From the NCBI RefSeq assembly GCF_015291665.1, contig NZ_CP030048.1:1426001-1490000 (forward strand): a stretch of DNA of 64,000 nt. Reading direction: 5' to 3'. Origin of the DNA: Bradyrhizobium sp. CCBAU 53338. Its GTDB lineage: Bacteria > Pseudomonadota > Alphaproteobacteria > Rhizobiales > Xanthobacteraceae. The position numbers and the translations under genes were made by a program. The notes under the pieces are model-generated. The model saw only the letters and a list, made by a program, of their open reading frames with translations. It was not told the DNA's origin and made no database searches. Each line of letters begins with the position of its first letter. Position 1 is the first letter of the stretch. Positions 45,841 through 53,330 of this stretch are shown here, piece by piece.

Positions 45841-47375
45841 CGGAACGCTTGTTCGAAGGCGCCGATTGGGATTTCCACACCTTGCAGCGCATCACCGATG
45901 CCTGCGAGGAGGTGGCGATGAAGGATCTCGGGCTCGACGTCTACCCGAACCAGATCGAGGTCATCACCGCCGAGCAGATGCTGGATGCCTATTCGTCCGT
46001 CGGCATGCCGCTGTTCTACAAGCACTGGTCGTTCGGCAAGCATTTCGCGTATCACGAGGCGTCGTACCGCAAGGGCCTGATGGGCCTTGCCTATGAGATC
46101 GTCATCAACTCCTCGCCCTGCATCTCCTACCTGATGGAGGAGAACACGGCGACGATGCAGACGCTGGTGATCGCGCACGCCGCCTTCGGCCACAACCACT
46201 TCTTCAAGAACAACTACCTGTTCAAGCAATGGACCGATGCGGAAGGGATCCTGGATTATCTCGACTTCGCCAAGAACTACGTCATGCAGTGCGAGGAGCG
46301 CTATGGCCGCACCGAGGTCGAGCGCACGCTGGACGCCGCGCATGCGCTGATGTCGCACGGCATCGACCGCTATCCCGGCAAGAAGCAGCTGGATCTGCGC
46401 GAGGAGGAGAAGCGGGCAGGGCGCCGTCGCCAGCACGAGGAGGAAGTCTTCAACGACCTCTGGCGTACCGTGCCCAAGGGCGCCTCGAAGGCCCGGACCG
46501 CGATCTCGCTGGAACGGCGCCGCAAGCTGCTCGGCCTGCCGCAGGAAAACCTGCTCTATTTCCTGGAGAAGAGCGCGCCGCGCCTCGCTCCCTGGCAGCG
46601 CGAGCTGCTGCGCATCGTCCGTCACATCGCGCAGTACTTTTACCCGCAGAGCCAGACCAAGGTGATGAACGAGGGGACGGCGACCTACGTCCACTACCGC
46701 ATCATGACCAGGCTGCATCAGCAGGGCCGCATCACCGACGGCAACTTCCTCGAATTCCTGGGCTCGCACACCAATGTGGTGTTCCAGCCCGAATTCGACG
46801 ATCCGCGTTACTCCGGCTTCAATCCCTATGCGCTCGGCTTCGCCGTGATGCAGGACATCGAGCGCATCGTCACCAATCCGGAAGATGAAGATCGCGAGTG
46901 GTTCCCCGACATCGCCGGCAAGGGCGACGTGATGGGCGTGCTGCGCGACGTCTGGGCCAATTACCGCGACGAAAGCTTCATCGGCCAGTTCTTGAGTCCG
47001 AGGCTGATGCGGCATTTCCGCATGTTCCACCTCCACGACGATCCCGAGGAGCGCGCCGGCATCCGGGTCGACGCCATTCACGACGAGCGCGGCTTCCGCC
47101 GCGTCCGCCGCGAGCTGGCGCGGCAGCACGATGTCGGCTTCATCGACGCCAACATCGAGGTGGTCGACGTCGATCTCTCCGGCGACCGCCGGCTGATCCT
47201 GCATCACCGCGTCATCAAGGGCGCGCAGCTCAACGAGACCGACACCAAGCGCGTGCTCCAGCACCTCGCAGATCTCTGGACCTACGATGTCACGCTGATC
47301 GAGGTCGATGCCAACGACAAGGTGCTGCGCGAATACGTCGTCAGCCCACGCCCGATCCCGGCGGCGGTGGCGTGA
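45837..47375 (+). CDS. spoVR: SpoVR family protein
   Basis: A SpoVR/YcgB-type protein of 512 residues. Recognisable blocks are DLGLDVYPNQIEVITAEQML, FGKHFAYHEASYRKGLMGLA, then NTATMQTLVIAHAAFGHNHF, with several His and Asp residues that could bind metal, and MNEGTATYVHYRIM in the middle. In Bacillus the family affects spore cortex; in Gram-negatives its role is unknown but it is coinherited with PrkA and YeaH. The start overlaps the yeaH stop by 4 bp. It is followed by palindromes that probably end the transcript. Confidence 0.96.
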   Translation: MTERLFEGADWDFHTLQRITDACEEVAMKDLGLDVYPNQIEVITAEQMLDAYSSVGMPLFYKHWSFGKHFAYHEASYRKGLMGLAYEIVINSSPCISYLMEENTATMQTLVIAHAAFGHNHFFKNNYLFKQWTDAEGILDYLDFAKNYVMQCEERYGRTEVERTLDAAHALMSHGIDRYPGKKQLDLREEEKRAGRRRQHEEEVFNDLWRTVPKGASKARTAISLERRRKLLGLPQENLLYFLEKSAPRLAPWQRELLRIVRHIAQYFYPQSQTKVMNEGTATYVHYRIMTRLHQQGRITDGNFLEFLGSHTNVVFQPEFDDPRYSGFNPYALGFAVMQDIERIVTNPEDEDREWFPDIAGKGDVMGVLRDVWANYRDESFIGQFLSPRLMRHFRMFHLHDDPEERAGIRVDAIHDERGFRRVRRELARQHDVGFIDANIEVVDVDLSGDRRLILHHRVIKGAQLNETDTKRVLQHLADLWTYDVTLIEVDANDKVLREYVVSPRPIPAAVA

Positions 47376-47410
47376 GGCCGCTGATTGCGCGGCGGGATGC
47401 GCGTGAATGT

Positions 47411-47551
47411 GCCCTCGCCCCTTGTGGGAGAGGGCAACGACGCTGGTAGATGCAAACTCACTGGGGTGAGGGGTATCTCTCGGCATTTCCCTGCTGATAG
47501 AGACCCCTCATCCGGCGCGTCGCGCCACCTTCTCCCACAGGGGGAGAAGGG
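47411..47551. repeat. Dispersed-type palindromic element after spoVR
   Basis: The left part, GCCCTCGCCCCTTGTGGGAG then AGGGC, and the right part, CCTTCTCCCACAGGGGGAGA then AGG (47528-47550), are each able to form a hairpin and are also roughly inverted to each other. GGGGTGAGGGG in the centre mirrors CCCCTCATCC. This is the common rhizobial intergenic repeat. It probably terminates spoVR and the convergent DUF1801 gene. Confidence 0.7.
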
Positions 47552-47572
47552 AAGACGACCGTGGCTGTACTC

Positions 47573-48010
47573 CTATTCGGAACGCTTTGCCGGCTTCGTC
47601 TTCGACATATTCAGCTCCACCGCCGCGCGGATCAGCGCCTTCAACGCCTTCTCGTTGATCTTCGCGCCCTCGCCGATGTCGATCGCGCGCCGCACGTTGC
47701 CGTCGAGGCTGGAGTTGAACAGGCCGGCCGCATCGTCCAGCGCCGCGCCCCTGGCAAAGGTCAGTTTCACCACCGCCTTGTAGGTCTCGCCCGTGCAGAT
47801 GATGCCGTCGTGCTCCCACACGGGAACGCCGCGCCATTTCCATTCCTCGATGACATCAGGATCGGCCTCCTTGATCAGCGCGCGGATACGCTTCAGCGTC
47901 TCGCCGCGCCAGTCGCCGAGCTCCTTGATCCGGCCGTCGATCAGCTTCGAGGGTGACGGGACGTCCGCCTCCTTCACGCTGCTCTTCTTCGCGGTCACGG
48001 CTTTCTTCAT
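47573..48010 (-). CDS. DUF1801-type protein, 145 residues
   Basis: After a basic N-terminus (MKKAVTAKKSSVKEADVPSP) comes the pattern IDGRIKELGDWRGETLKRIR, then DPDVIEEWKWRGVPVWEHDG and ICTGETYKAVVKLTFARGAA, followed by SSLDGNVRRAIDIGEGAKIN. This matches the DUF1801/YdhG-like domain (frataxin-like fold). The function is unknown. Its ATG overlaps the end of the upstream 73-residue membrane protein by 4 bp, so they form a pair. Confidence 0.85.
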   Translation of the reverse strand: MKKAVTAKKSSVKEADVPSPSKLIDGRIKELGDWRGETLKRIRALIKEADPDVIEEWKWRGVPVWEHDGIICTGETYKAVVKLTFARGAALDDAAGLFNSSLDGNVRRAIDIGEGAKINEKALKALIRAAVELNMSKTKPAKRSE

Positions 48011-48228
48011 GATCGTGCCTCGTTCACGCTGCTGCGACGACCAAGATAGGGCTGGGCAAACATGTATAGCCCGGTCGCAAGCAGCGGAATCAGCGGCACG
48101 AAGGCCATCAGGCCAATCCACGTCGCTTGAATCTGCATGGTCAGCGCAACGATGTTGGCGATGACGGCAAGTGTGAAGGCAATCGACAGCCAGCGATGGA
48201 TCTGCCTGATCCACATGTTCGAACTCAT
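48007..48228 (-). CDS. Small two-helix membrane protein, 73 residues
   Basis: Begins MSSNMWIRQIHRWLSIAFTL and has two membrane helices (about residues 13-31 and 38-58), with a polar end GRRSSVNEARS. The 'iHRWls..Ft' start resembles small transmembrane proteins often found near DUF1801 or DoxX-like genes. Function unknown. It is translationally coupled to the downstream DUF1801 gene and lies 45 bp after the SRPBCC gene, so all four genes from arsR may be one transcript. Confidence 0.7.
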   Translation of the reverse strand: MSSNMWIRQIHRWLSIAFTLAVIANIVALTMQIQATWIGLMAFVPLIPLLATGLYMFAQPYLGRRSSVNEARS

Positions 48229-48273
48229 CTAAAGTCTCCTCCGCGTAAAATCGGGATGGACGTCTGGGCCGGA

Positions 48274-48705
48274 CTATTCGGTCCGCGCCAGCAGCTCGTC
48301 CAGCTTGGTGAAGAACTGCTTCCAGCCGGCATGCGCGCCGCCATAAGCCTGCTTCTGGCTGGGACGGAAGCCTGCCTGCTCGACGCGCAGATGCGTGCCT
48401 GATCCTTGCGGCGTCAGCGTGAACGTCACCACACTCTTGAGGTCGTAGGCCGCATCCTCATGCGTGAAATTCCAGGTGTAGGCGAGGGAACGCTGCGGCT
48501 CGATGGCGAGCACCTCGCAGTCGAGCACGCCACCCCATTCGCCGCGCAGATTGAAGCGGTGACCGACATCAGGCTTGAAGTCGTTCTTCATCAGCCATTC
48601 CTCGATCAGGTGCGGCTGGGTCAGCGCCCGCCACAGCCTTTCAGGCGGATAGGCGAATTCGCGCTCGATGATGACGGAACGTGTTTCGGTCGCAGCTTCG
48701 GTCAT
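48274..48705 (-). CDS. SRPBCC (AHSA1-like) protein
   Basis: 143 residues with the START-like pattern of the AHSA1/CalC group: SVIIEREFAYPPERLWRALT, then QPHLIEEWLMKNDFKPDVGH, EVLAIEPQRSLAYTWNF and LRVEQAGFRPSQKQAYGGAH. Such proteins bind hydrophobic ligands or act as toxin-antitoxin-like or stress modules; the ligand here is unknown. The start overlaps the arsR stop by 4 bp, the standard arrangement of ArsR-SRPBCC pairs. Confidence 0.93.
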   Translation of the reverse strand: MTEAATETRSVIIEREFAYPPERLWRALTQPHLIEEWLMKNDFKPDVGHRFNLRGEWGGVLDCEVLAIEPQRSLAYTWNFTHEDAAYDLKSVVTFTLTPQGSGTHLRVEQAGFRPSQKQAYGGAHAGWKQFFTKLDELLARTE

Positions 48706-49025
48706 TGGTCCATCCTCTTCAGGAGATCGTCGAGCGCATCGAGCCGGTTCTGCCAGAACCCGGCCATCTGGCCGGTCCAGTCGATCAGCGGATTGAGCGC
48801 ACCGGGCTGCGCGCTGTAGTGGGTCTGGCGTCCCTCGTGGCGGTCGCGCACCAGGCCCGCCTGTTTCAGCGCGCCGAGATGCTTTGACACCGCCGGCTGG
48901 GAAACCCCTGACAGCGCCGTCAGTGCCCCGACCGTCTGCTCGCCCTCGCGGCACAGCCGCTCGAAGATCCCCCGCCGGGTCGGATCGGCGAGCGTCCGGA
49001 ACAGAAGATCGGGTGTGGTGGACAT
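48702..49025 (-). CDS. ArsR-family transcriptional regulator
   Basis: A 107-residue winged-helix regulator: LLFRTLADPTRRGIFERLC, helix-turn-helix LTALSGVSQPAVSKHLGALK, and wing GLVRDRHEGRQTHYSAQPG. It lacks the CxC metal site of ArsR/SmtB sensors, so it probably responds to another signal, as do the SRPBCC-linked members. ATG 49025 was preferred over an upstream in-frame start that would lie in its own operator. Two palindromes just upstream are the likely autoregulatory sites. Confidence 0.94.
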   Translation of the reverse strand: MSTTPDLLFRTLADPTRRGIFERLCREGEQTVGALTALSGVSQPAVSKHLGALKQAGLVRDRHEGRQTHYSAQPGALNPLIDWTGQMAGFWQNRLDALDDLLKRMDQ

Positions 49026-49032
49026 ACGGAAT

Positions 49033-49052
49033 CCATAACTCAATGGTTATGG
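49033..49052. promoter_or_regulatory. Operator 1 of the ArsR/SRPBCC operon
   Basis: CCATAACTCAATGGTTATGG is an inverted repeat (CCATAAC/GTTATGG, 6-base spacer) 8 bp before the arsR ATG. Confidence 0.65.
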
Positions 49053-49059
49053 ATTAACT

Positions 49060-49077
49060 CATAACCGTAGGGTTATG
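49060..49077. promoter_or_regulatory. Operator 2 of the ArsR/SRPBCC operon
   Basis: CATAACCGTAGGGTTATG is a second, tighter inverted repeat (CATAACC/GGTTATG, 4-base spacer) 7 bp beyond operator 1, sharing the half-site CATAAC. Confidence 0.65.
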
Positions 49078-49133
49078 GGTAAGTCAAGTGCCTCTCCACC
49101 GTCATTGCGGAGGACGAGATGACCCTTCGCGGC

Positions 49134-49604
49134 TCACGGCCGCAAATACAGGTACCCCTGCGACTGAAGCTCGGCCAAACGAACCACGCCGCCTTTCTCC
49201 GCACTCACGAATCCCGGCAGCAGATCCTTCAGCGTGATGTTCTGCGCCTTCATCGTGTTGCCGCAGGCGGCGAGCTCGACGCCGTCCTTGGAGAAATCAC
49301 CGATCCGCTTGCTGATATCGGGATTGGCTTGCGCGGAGTGAAACGCCTTCAACGCCGGGCCGTGGATCACCAGCGCGAGCGTGACATGGTCGGGGCCGCC
49401 GACGCCGTCGATGTGGTTCTGGATGTTGCCGAGCACGAAATTGACCTTGTCGGCGTCAGCGAGGTGATAGACGACCTTCAGCTTGTCCGGTTTGTTATCT
49501 GACTTTTCAGCTGCAGCCTTTTCAGTTGCAGCCTTGGCGCGCGATGCGGCAAAGGCTGCGCCCAGCGCCGAGACGGTGCTCCACAAGATGTTGCGGCGGT
49601 TCAT
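49134..49604 (-). CDS. Exported DsrE-family protein
   Basis: 156 residues. The N-terminus MNRRNILWSTVSALGAAFAA-SRAKA looks like a signal peptide, possibly of the Tat kind (RR near the start). The mature part has LKVVYHLADADKVNFVLGNI, then DHVTLALVIHGPALKAFHSA and ELAACGNTMKAQNI with a single conserved-position cysteine, as in periplasmic DsrE/DsrF-like proteins. The sulfur-transfer role of the family is only an analogy here. An Ala/Lys-rich linker follows the signal. It stands 33 bp after the next gene upstream, on the same strand. Confidence 0.85.
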   Translation of the reverse strand: MNRRNILWSTVSALGAAFAASRAKAATEKAAAEKSDNKPDKLKVVYHLADADKVNFVLGNIQNHIDGVGGPDHVTLALVIHGPALKAFHSAQANPDISKRIGDFSKDGVELAACGNTMKAQNITLKDLLPGFVSAEKGGVVRLAELQSQGYLYLRP

Positions 49605-49636
49605 GACGATCTCCCTCAATTTTGCTGAGAGACATA

Positions 49637-50257
49637 TCACTTGTGGCGCAGCGCGGCGAGTTCCTTGCGGTCGGTTACGAGCGCGGCGCACTCGCTGTTG
49701 TCGACCCGGTCGAGCCGAAAAATCCCGTCGTCCTGGCCTGCGACCAGCGTTCGGTCTTCATCTTCAGTCGGATTGTCGTGCAGCCAGATCCTGATGCGTT
49801 CGAACCGCACGATGGCTGACTTGTCGTCCTTCGACAGGGCAATGCCGAGGCCGCCGCCCTCGCAATCGACGCCGCAGCCGAGGCGGACCTCGTTGCCGTC
49901 CTTCGTGAATACAGCGTGGTGGCAGGAGCCGCTGGAGTCGAAATCGCTGCTGCGGTTGCGATAGCGGAAGCCGAGCCGGAACGAGTTGCGCAGCTGATTG
50001 TCCACTTCGTAGGTCTCCGCCGAGACCAGCAGCTTCATCGAGGCGACCTTCTGCTTCGGATGCTGCGCCAGATGTGCGGCATCGTAGCGGCGGACGAAGC
50101 AAGCATAGGCCGTCTTGCCGGGCGGTCCCGCATAGATGCGCGCGTTGAAGGCCTCGGCCTCGCTCGCGGTGGCCTCGTGGATGTCGCCGGCCTCCTCGGC
50201 TCGGGCGACGCCGATGAAGGCCACAAAGGCCAGCGGAAGGATGAGGGCAAGCTTCAT
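49637..50257 (-). CDS. Exported hypothetical protein, 206 residues
   Basis: A clear signal peptide MKLALILPLAFVAFIGVARA (cleavage after ARA) precedes a soluble domain with GKTAYACFVRRYDAAHLAQH, then VKLLVS-like SMKLLVSAETYEVDNQLRNS, SSGSCHHAVFTKDGNEVRLG and CGVDCEGGGLGIALSKDDKS. Several cysteines could form disulfides in the periplasm. I do not recognise a family beyond similar rhizobial secreted proteins. It probably forms a transcript with the downstream DsrE-like gene. The 173 bp upstream contain no gene. Confidence 0.8.
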   Translation of the reverse strand: MKLALILPLAFVAFIGVARAEEAGDIHEATASEAEAFNARIYAGPPGKTAYACFVRRYDAAHLAQHPKQKVASMKLLVSAETYEVDNQLRNSFRLGFRYRNRSSDFDSSGSCHHAVFTKDGNEVRLGCGVDCEGGGLGIALSKDDKSAIVRFERIRIWLHDNPTEDEDRTLVAGQDDGIFRLDRVDNSECAALVTDRKELAALRHK

Positions 50258-50430
50258 GATGACACCGGGGCTTCAGCCATGGACGGCCCGCATCGCGCGG
50301 CGAGGGCCAACTGGCCGTTAGTCGCAAGCCGCGCATGGCGCGTTCAACTGCGTTCCCTCCGGCAGCCTCGCGCAAGGTTCCAGGCTTCCCCCTTGCGCAG
50401 GAGAGGTCAAGGACCGATGCCGGTAATGCG

Positions 50431-51486
50431 TCACCGCAGGCTGGCGTTGATCTTGTCCAGCACCGCCGAGCCCGGGCACAGCGTGTCCGCTTCCAGCGTG
50501 TTGAGCGGCGTCTCGACCGTGTTGAGATGGCTGTGCAGATCTTCCGCGTCCGGGTCGACATAGAGCAGCCCGGTGACGATCTGGCCCTTGGCCGCGTGCT
50601 TGGCGAGGAAGGTCTGGGCGCCCAGCCGGTCATGCGGATCGTAATCGGCGTCGATCTTGCGCAGCGCGATCTTGCTGCCGTCATGCTGCTCGACCACCTG
50701 CACCGTGCCTGGCGCATAGTCCACCGCGATGGGATCGCGGCCGACCAGCACGTCGAGCCGGTTCACGGCATCGTTGTGCTCGCGGACGTAATCAAAACTC
50801 TTGGTCGAGCCCGCGTGGTTGTTGAAGGCGATGCAGGGGCTGATGACGTCGATGAAGGACGCGCCCCTGTGCCGGATCGCGGCCGCGATCAGCGGCACCA
50901 GCTGGGTCTTGTCGCCGGAGAACGAGCGCGCGACAAAGGTCGCCCCCAGCTGCAATGCGATCGCGACCAGGTCGATGGCGTTGTCGGTGTTGGTCACGCC
51001 CTTCTTGCTCTTCGAGCCGCGGTCGGCGGTGGCCGAGAACTGGCCCTTGGTCAAACCATAGACGCCGTTGTTCTCGACGATATAGGTCATGTTGACGCCG
51101 CGCCGGATCGAATGCGCGAACTGGCCGAAGCCGATCGAGGCGGAATCGCCGTCGCCGGAGACGCCGAGATAGATCAGGTCGCGGTTGGCGAGGTTGGCGC
51201 CGGTGAGCACGCTGGGCATGCGGCCGTGCACGGAGTTGAAGCCGTGTGAATTGCCGAGGAAGTAATCCGGCGTCTTCGACGAGCAGCCGATGCCGGAGAT
51301 CTTTGCGACGCGATGCGGCTCGATCGAGAGTTCGTAGCAGGCCTCGATGATCGAGGCCGTGATCGAGTCGTGGCCGCAGCCGGCGCACAGCGTCGAGATC
51401 TTTCCCTCGTAGTCGCGGTGCGTGTAGCCGAGGTCGTTCTTCTTCAGACCCGGATGATGGAACTTCGGCTTGGCAATATAGGTCAT
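50431..51486 (-). CDS. korB: 2-oxoacid:ferredoxin oxidoreductase, beta subunit
   Basis: 351 residues with the thiamine diphosphate site. CAGCGHDSI at 34-42 holds the cluster/cofactor cysteines, and GDGDSASIGFGQFAHSIRRG then VNMTYIVENNGVYGLTKGQF form the ThDP-Mg signature region. The subunit decarboxylates a 2-oxoacid, most likely 2-oxoglutarate, and passes electrons to iron-sulfur centres. The start overlaps the alpha-subunit stop by 4 bp. It is the last gene of a three-gene operon. Confidence 0.92.
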   Translation of the reverse strand: MTYIAKPKFHHPGLKKNDLGYTHRDYEGKISTLCAGCGHDSITASIIEACYELSIEPHRVAKISGIGCSSKTPDYFLGNSHGFNSVHGRMPSVLTGANLANRDLIYLGVSGDGDSASIGFGQFAHSIRRGVNMTYIVENNGVYGLTKGQFSATADRGSKSKKGVTNTDNAIDLVAIALQLGATFVARSFSGDKTQLVPLIAAAIRHRGASFIDVISPCIAFNNHAGSTKSFDYVREHNDAVNRLDVLVGRDPIAVDYAPGTVQVVEQHDGSKIALRKIDADYDPHDRLGAQTFLAKHAAKGQIVTGLLYVDPDAEDLHSHLNTVETPLNTLEADTLCPGSAVLDKINASLR

Positions 51487-53330
51487 GACACGGCCTTGCG
51501 GAGCGGGGTCACCTTGAGGTGATCCTGGTGGTCGCCAATGGCTTTTGCGATGAAGCGCGCGGTGATCGGGGTGCCGTCATAGTGCACGATCGGCACGAGG
51601 CGGACGGGATCGATCCCGTTCTCGTTGACGATGAGTTGACGGAGCTGGCTGTCGCGGTTCTGCTCGACGACGTAGACGAAGTCGTGCTCGGCGAGGAAGC
51701 TCGCCACGCTGGAGTGGAACGGGAAGGCGCGGATGCGCAGGCGGTCGAGCTGATGCCCGCGCGCCTCGAGCAACCCGATCGCCTCGTCCATCGCCGGGGA
51801 GGTCGAGCCGAAATAGATCACGCCATATTTTGTCGGCCGTTCGGCATTGGCCTGCAGCGGCCGCGGCACCAGGTCCTGCGCGGTCTCGAACTTGCGCACG
51901 AGCCGCTGCATGTTGTCGGCATAGACCGAGCCTTCCTCGGAATAGCGCGCATAGCGATCACGCGAGGTGCCGCGGGTGAAGTAGGAGCCCTTGGTTGGAT
52001 GCGTGCCGGGATAGGTACGATAGGGGATGCCGTCGCCGTCGACGTCGAGATAGCGGCCGAAGTCGCGACCTTCTTCCAGCATCTCCGCGGTCATCACCTT
52101 GCCGCGGTCATACTGCTTGGCATCGTCCCACTTCAGCGGCCGGCAGAGCCGATGGTTCATGCCGATGTCGAGGTCGAGCATCAGGAAGATCGTGGTCTGC
52201 AGCCGCTCGGCGAGATCGAAGGCGGCCGCCGCGAACTCGAACGCCTCGGCCGGATCTTCCGGGAACAGCAGCACATGCTTGGTGTCGCCGTGCGAAGCAT
52301 AGGCGCAGGCGATGATGTCGCATTGCTGGGTGCGGGTCGGCATGCCCGTGGAGGGGCCGGCGCGCTGGATGTTCATGATCACGGCCGGGATCTCGGCAAA
52401 GTATGAGAGGCCGATGAATTCGGTCATCAGCGAGATGCCGGGGCCCGAAGTGGCGGTGAAGGCGCGCGCGCCGTTCCAGGAGGCACCGATGACGATGCCG
52501 ATCGATGCCAGCTCGTCCTCGCCCTGAACGATCGCATATTTCGCCTTGCCCGTTTCGGGATCGTGCCGGTACTTCTTGCAGTGGGCAGTGAAGGCTTCCG
52601 CCACCGACGAGGACGGTGTGATCGGATACCAGGCGCAGACGGTTGCGCCGCCGTAGACGGCGCCGAGGGCGGCTGCGCTGTTGCCCTCGATGAAGATGCG
52701 ATCGCCGACCTTGTCGGATTTCTTCACCCGCAGCCCGATCGGGCATTTCAGGTTCTGCAGAGCCCAGTCGCGGCCGAGATGCAGCGCGTGGACGTTGGAG
52801 GAGAGCAGCTTCTCCTTGCCCTTGTATTGCTCGCCGATCAGTTGCTCGATCAGTTTCGGATCCATCTCGAGCAGCGCACTGAGCGCGCCGAGATAGATGA
52901 TGTTCTTGAACAGCTGGCGCTGGCGCGGATCGGTGTAGGTCGAGTTGGTGATGGCGGTGAGGGGAACGCCGATCACGGAGATGTCGTCGCGGAATTTGGT
53001 CGACGGCATCGGCTTGGTGGAATCGTAGAACAGATAGCCGCCCGGCTCGATGCCGGCGACGTCCTTGTCCCAGGTCTGCGGATTCATCGCCACCATCATG
53101 TCGACGCCGCCGCGGGCGCCGAGATGGCCGTCTTCGGTCACGCGCACCTCGTACCAGGTCGGCAGACCCTGGATGTTGGAGGGGAAGATGTTGCGCGGGG
53201 ACACCGGCACGCCATGGCGCAGGATCGCCCGCGCGAACATTTCGTTGGCGCTGGCCGAGCCCGAGCCGTTGACGTTGGCGAAGCGGACGACGAAGTCGTT
53301 TACGCTGCTGATCGGCTTTTTGTCGGACAT
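51483..53330 (-). CDS. korA: 2-oxoacid:acceptor oxidoreductase, alpha subunit (gamma-alpha fusion)
   Basis: 615 residues. The N-terminal part (about 1-190) is the gamma domain (NDFVVRFANVNGSGSASANE, GARGGVDMMVAMNPQTWDKD). The rest is the alpha, pyrimidine-binding part (GNSAAALGAVYGGATVCAWY-PITPSS, then FTATSGPGISLMTEFIGLSY, NIQRAGPSTGMPTRTQQCDI and YVVEQNRDSQLRQLI). Such fusion is normal in aerobic alpha-proteobacterial and Thauera/Azoarcus-type enzymes. ATG 53330 lies inside the end of the upstream flavoprotein gene (31-bp overlap). Confidence 0.92.
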   Translation of the reverse strand: MSDKKPISSVNDFVVRFANVNGSGSASANEMFARAILRHGVPVSPRNIFPSNIQGLPTWYEVRVTEDGHLGARGGVDMMVAMNPQTWDKDVAGIEPGGYLFYDSTKPMPSTKFRDDISVIGVPLTAITNSTYTDPRQRQLFKNIIYLGALSALLEMDPKLIEQLIGEQYKGKEKLLSSNVHALHLGRDWALQNLKCPIGLRVKKSDKVGDRIFIEGNSAAALGAVYGGATVCAWYPITPSSSVAEAFTAHCKKYRHDPETGKAKYAIVQGEDELASIGIVIGASWNGARAFTATSGPGISLMTEFIGLSYFAEIPAVIMNIQRAGPSTGMPTRTQQCDIIACAYASHGDTKHVLLFPEDPAEAFEFAAAAFDLAERLQTTIFLMLDLDIGMNHRLCRPLKWDDAKQYDRGKVMTAEMLEEGRDFGRYLDVDGDGIPYRTYPGTHPTKGSYFTRGTSRDRYARYSEEGSVYADNMQRLVRKFETAQDLVPRPLQANAERPTKYGVIYFGSTSPAMDEAIGLLEARGHQLDRLRIRAFPFHSSVASFLAEHDFVYVVEQNRDSQLRQLIVNENGIDPVRLVPIVHYDGTPITARFIAKAIGDHQDHLKVTPLRKAVS

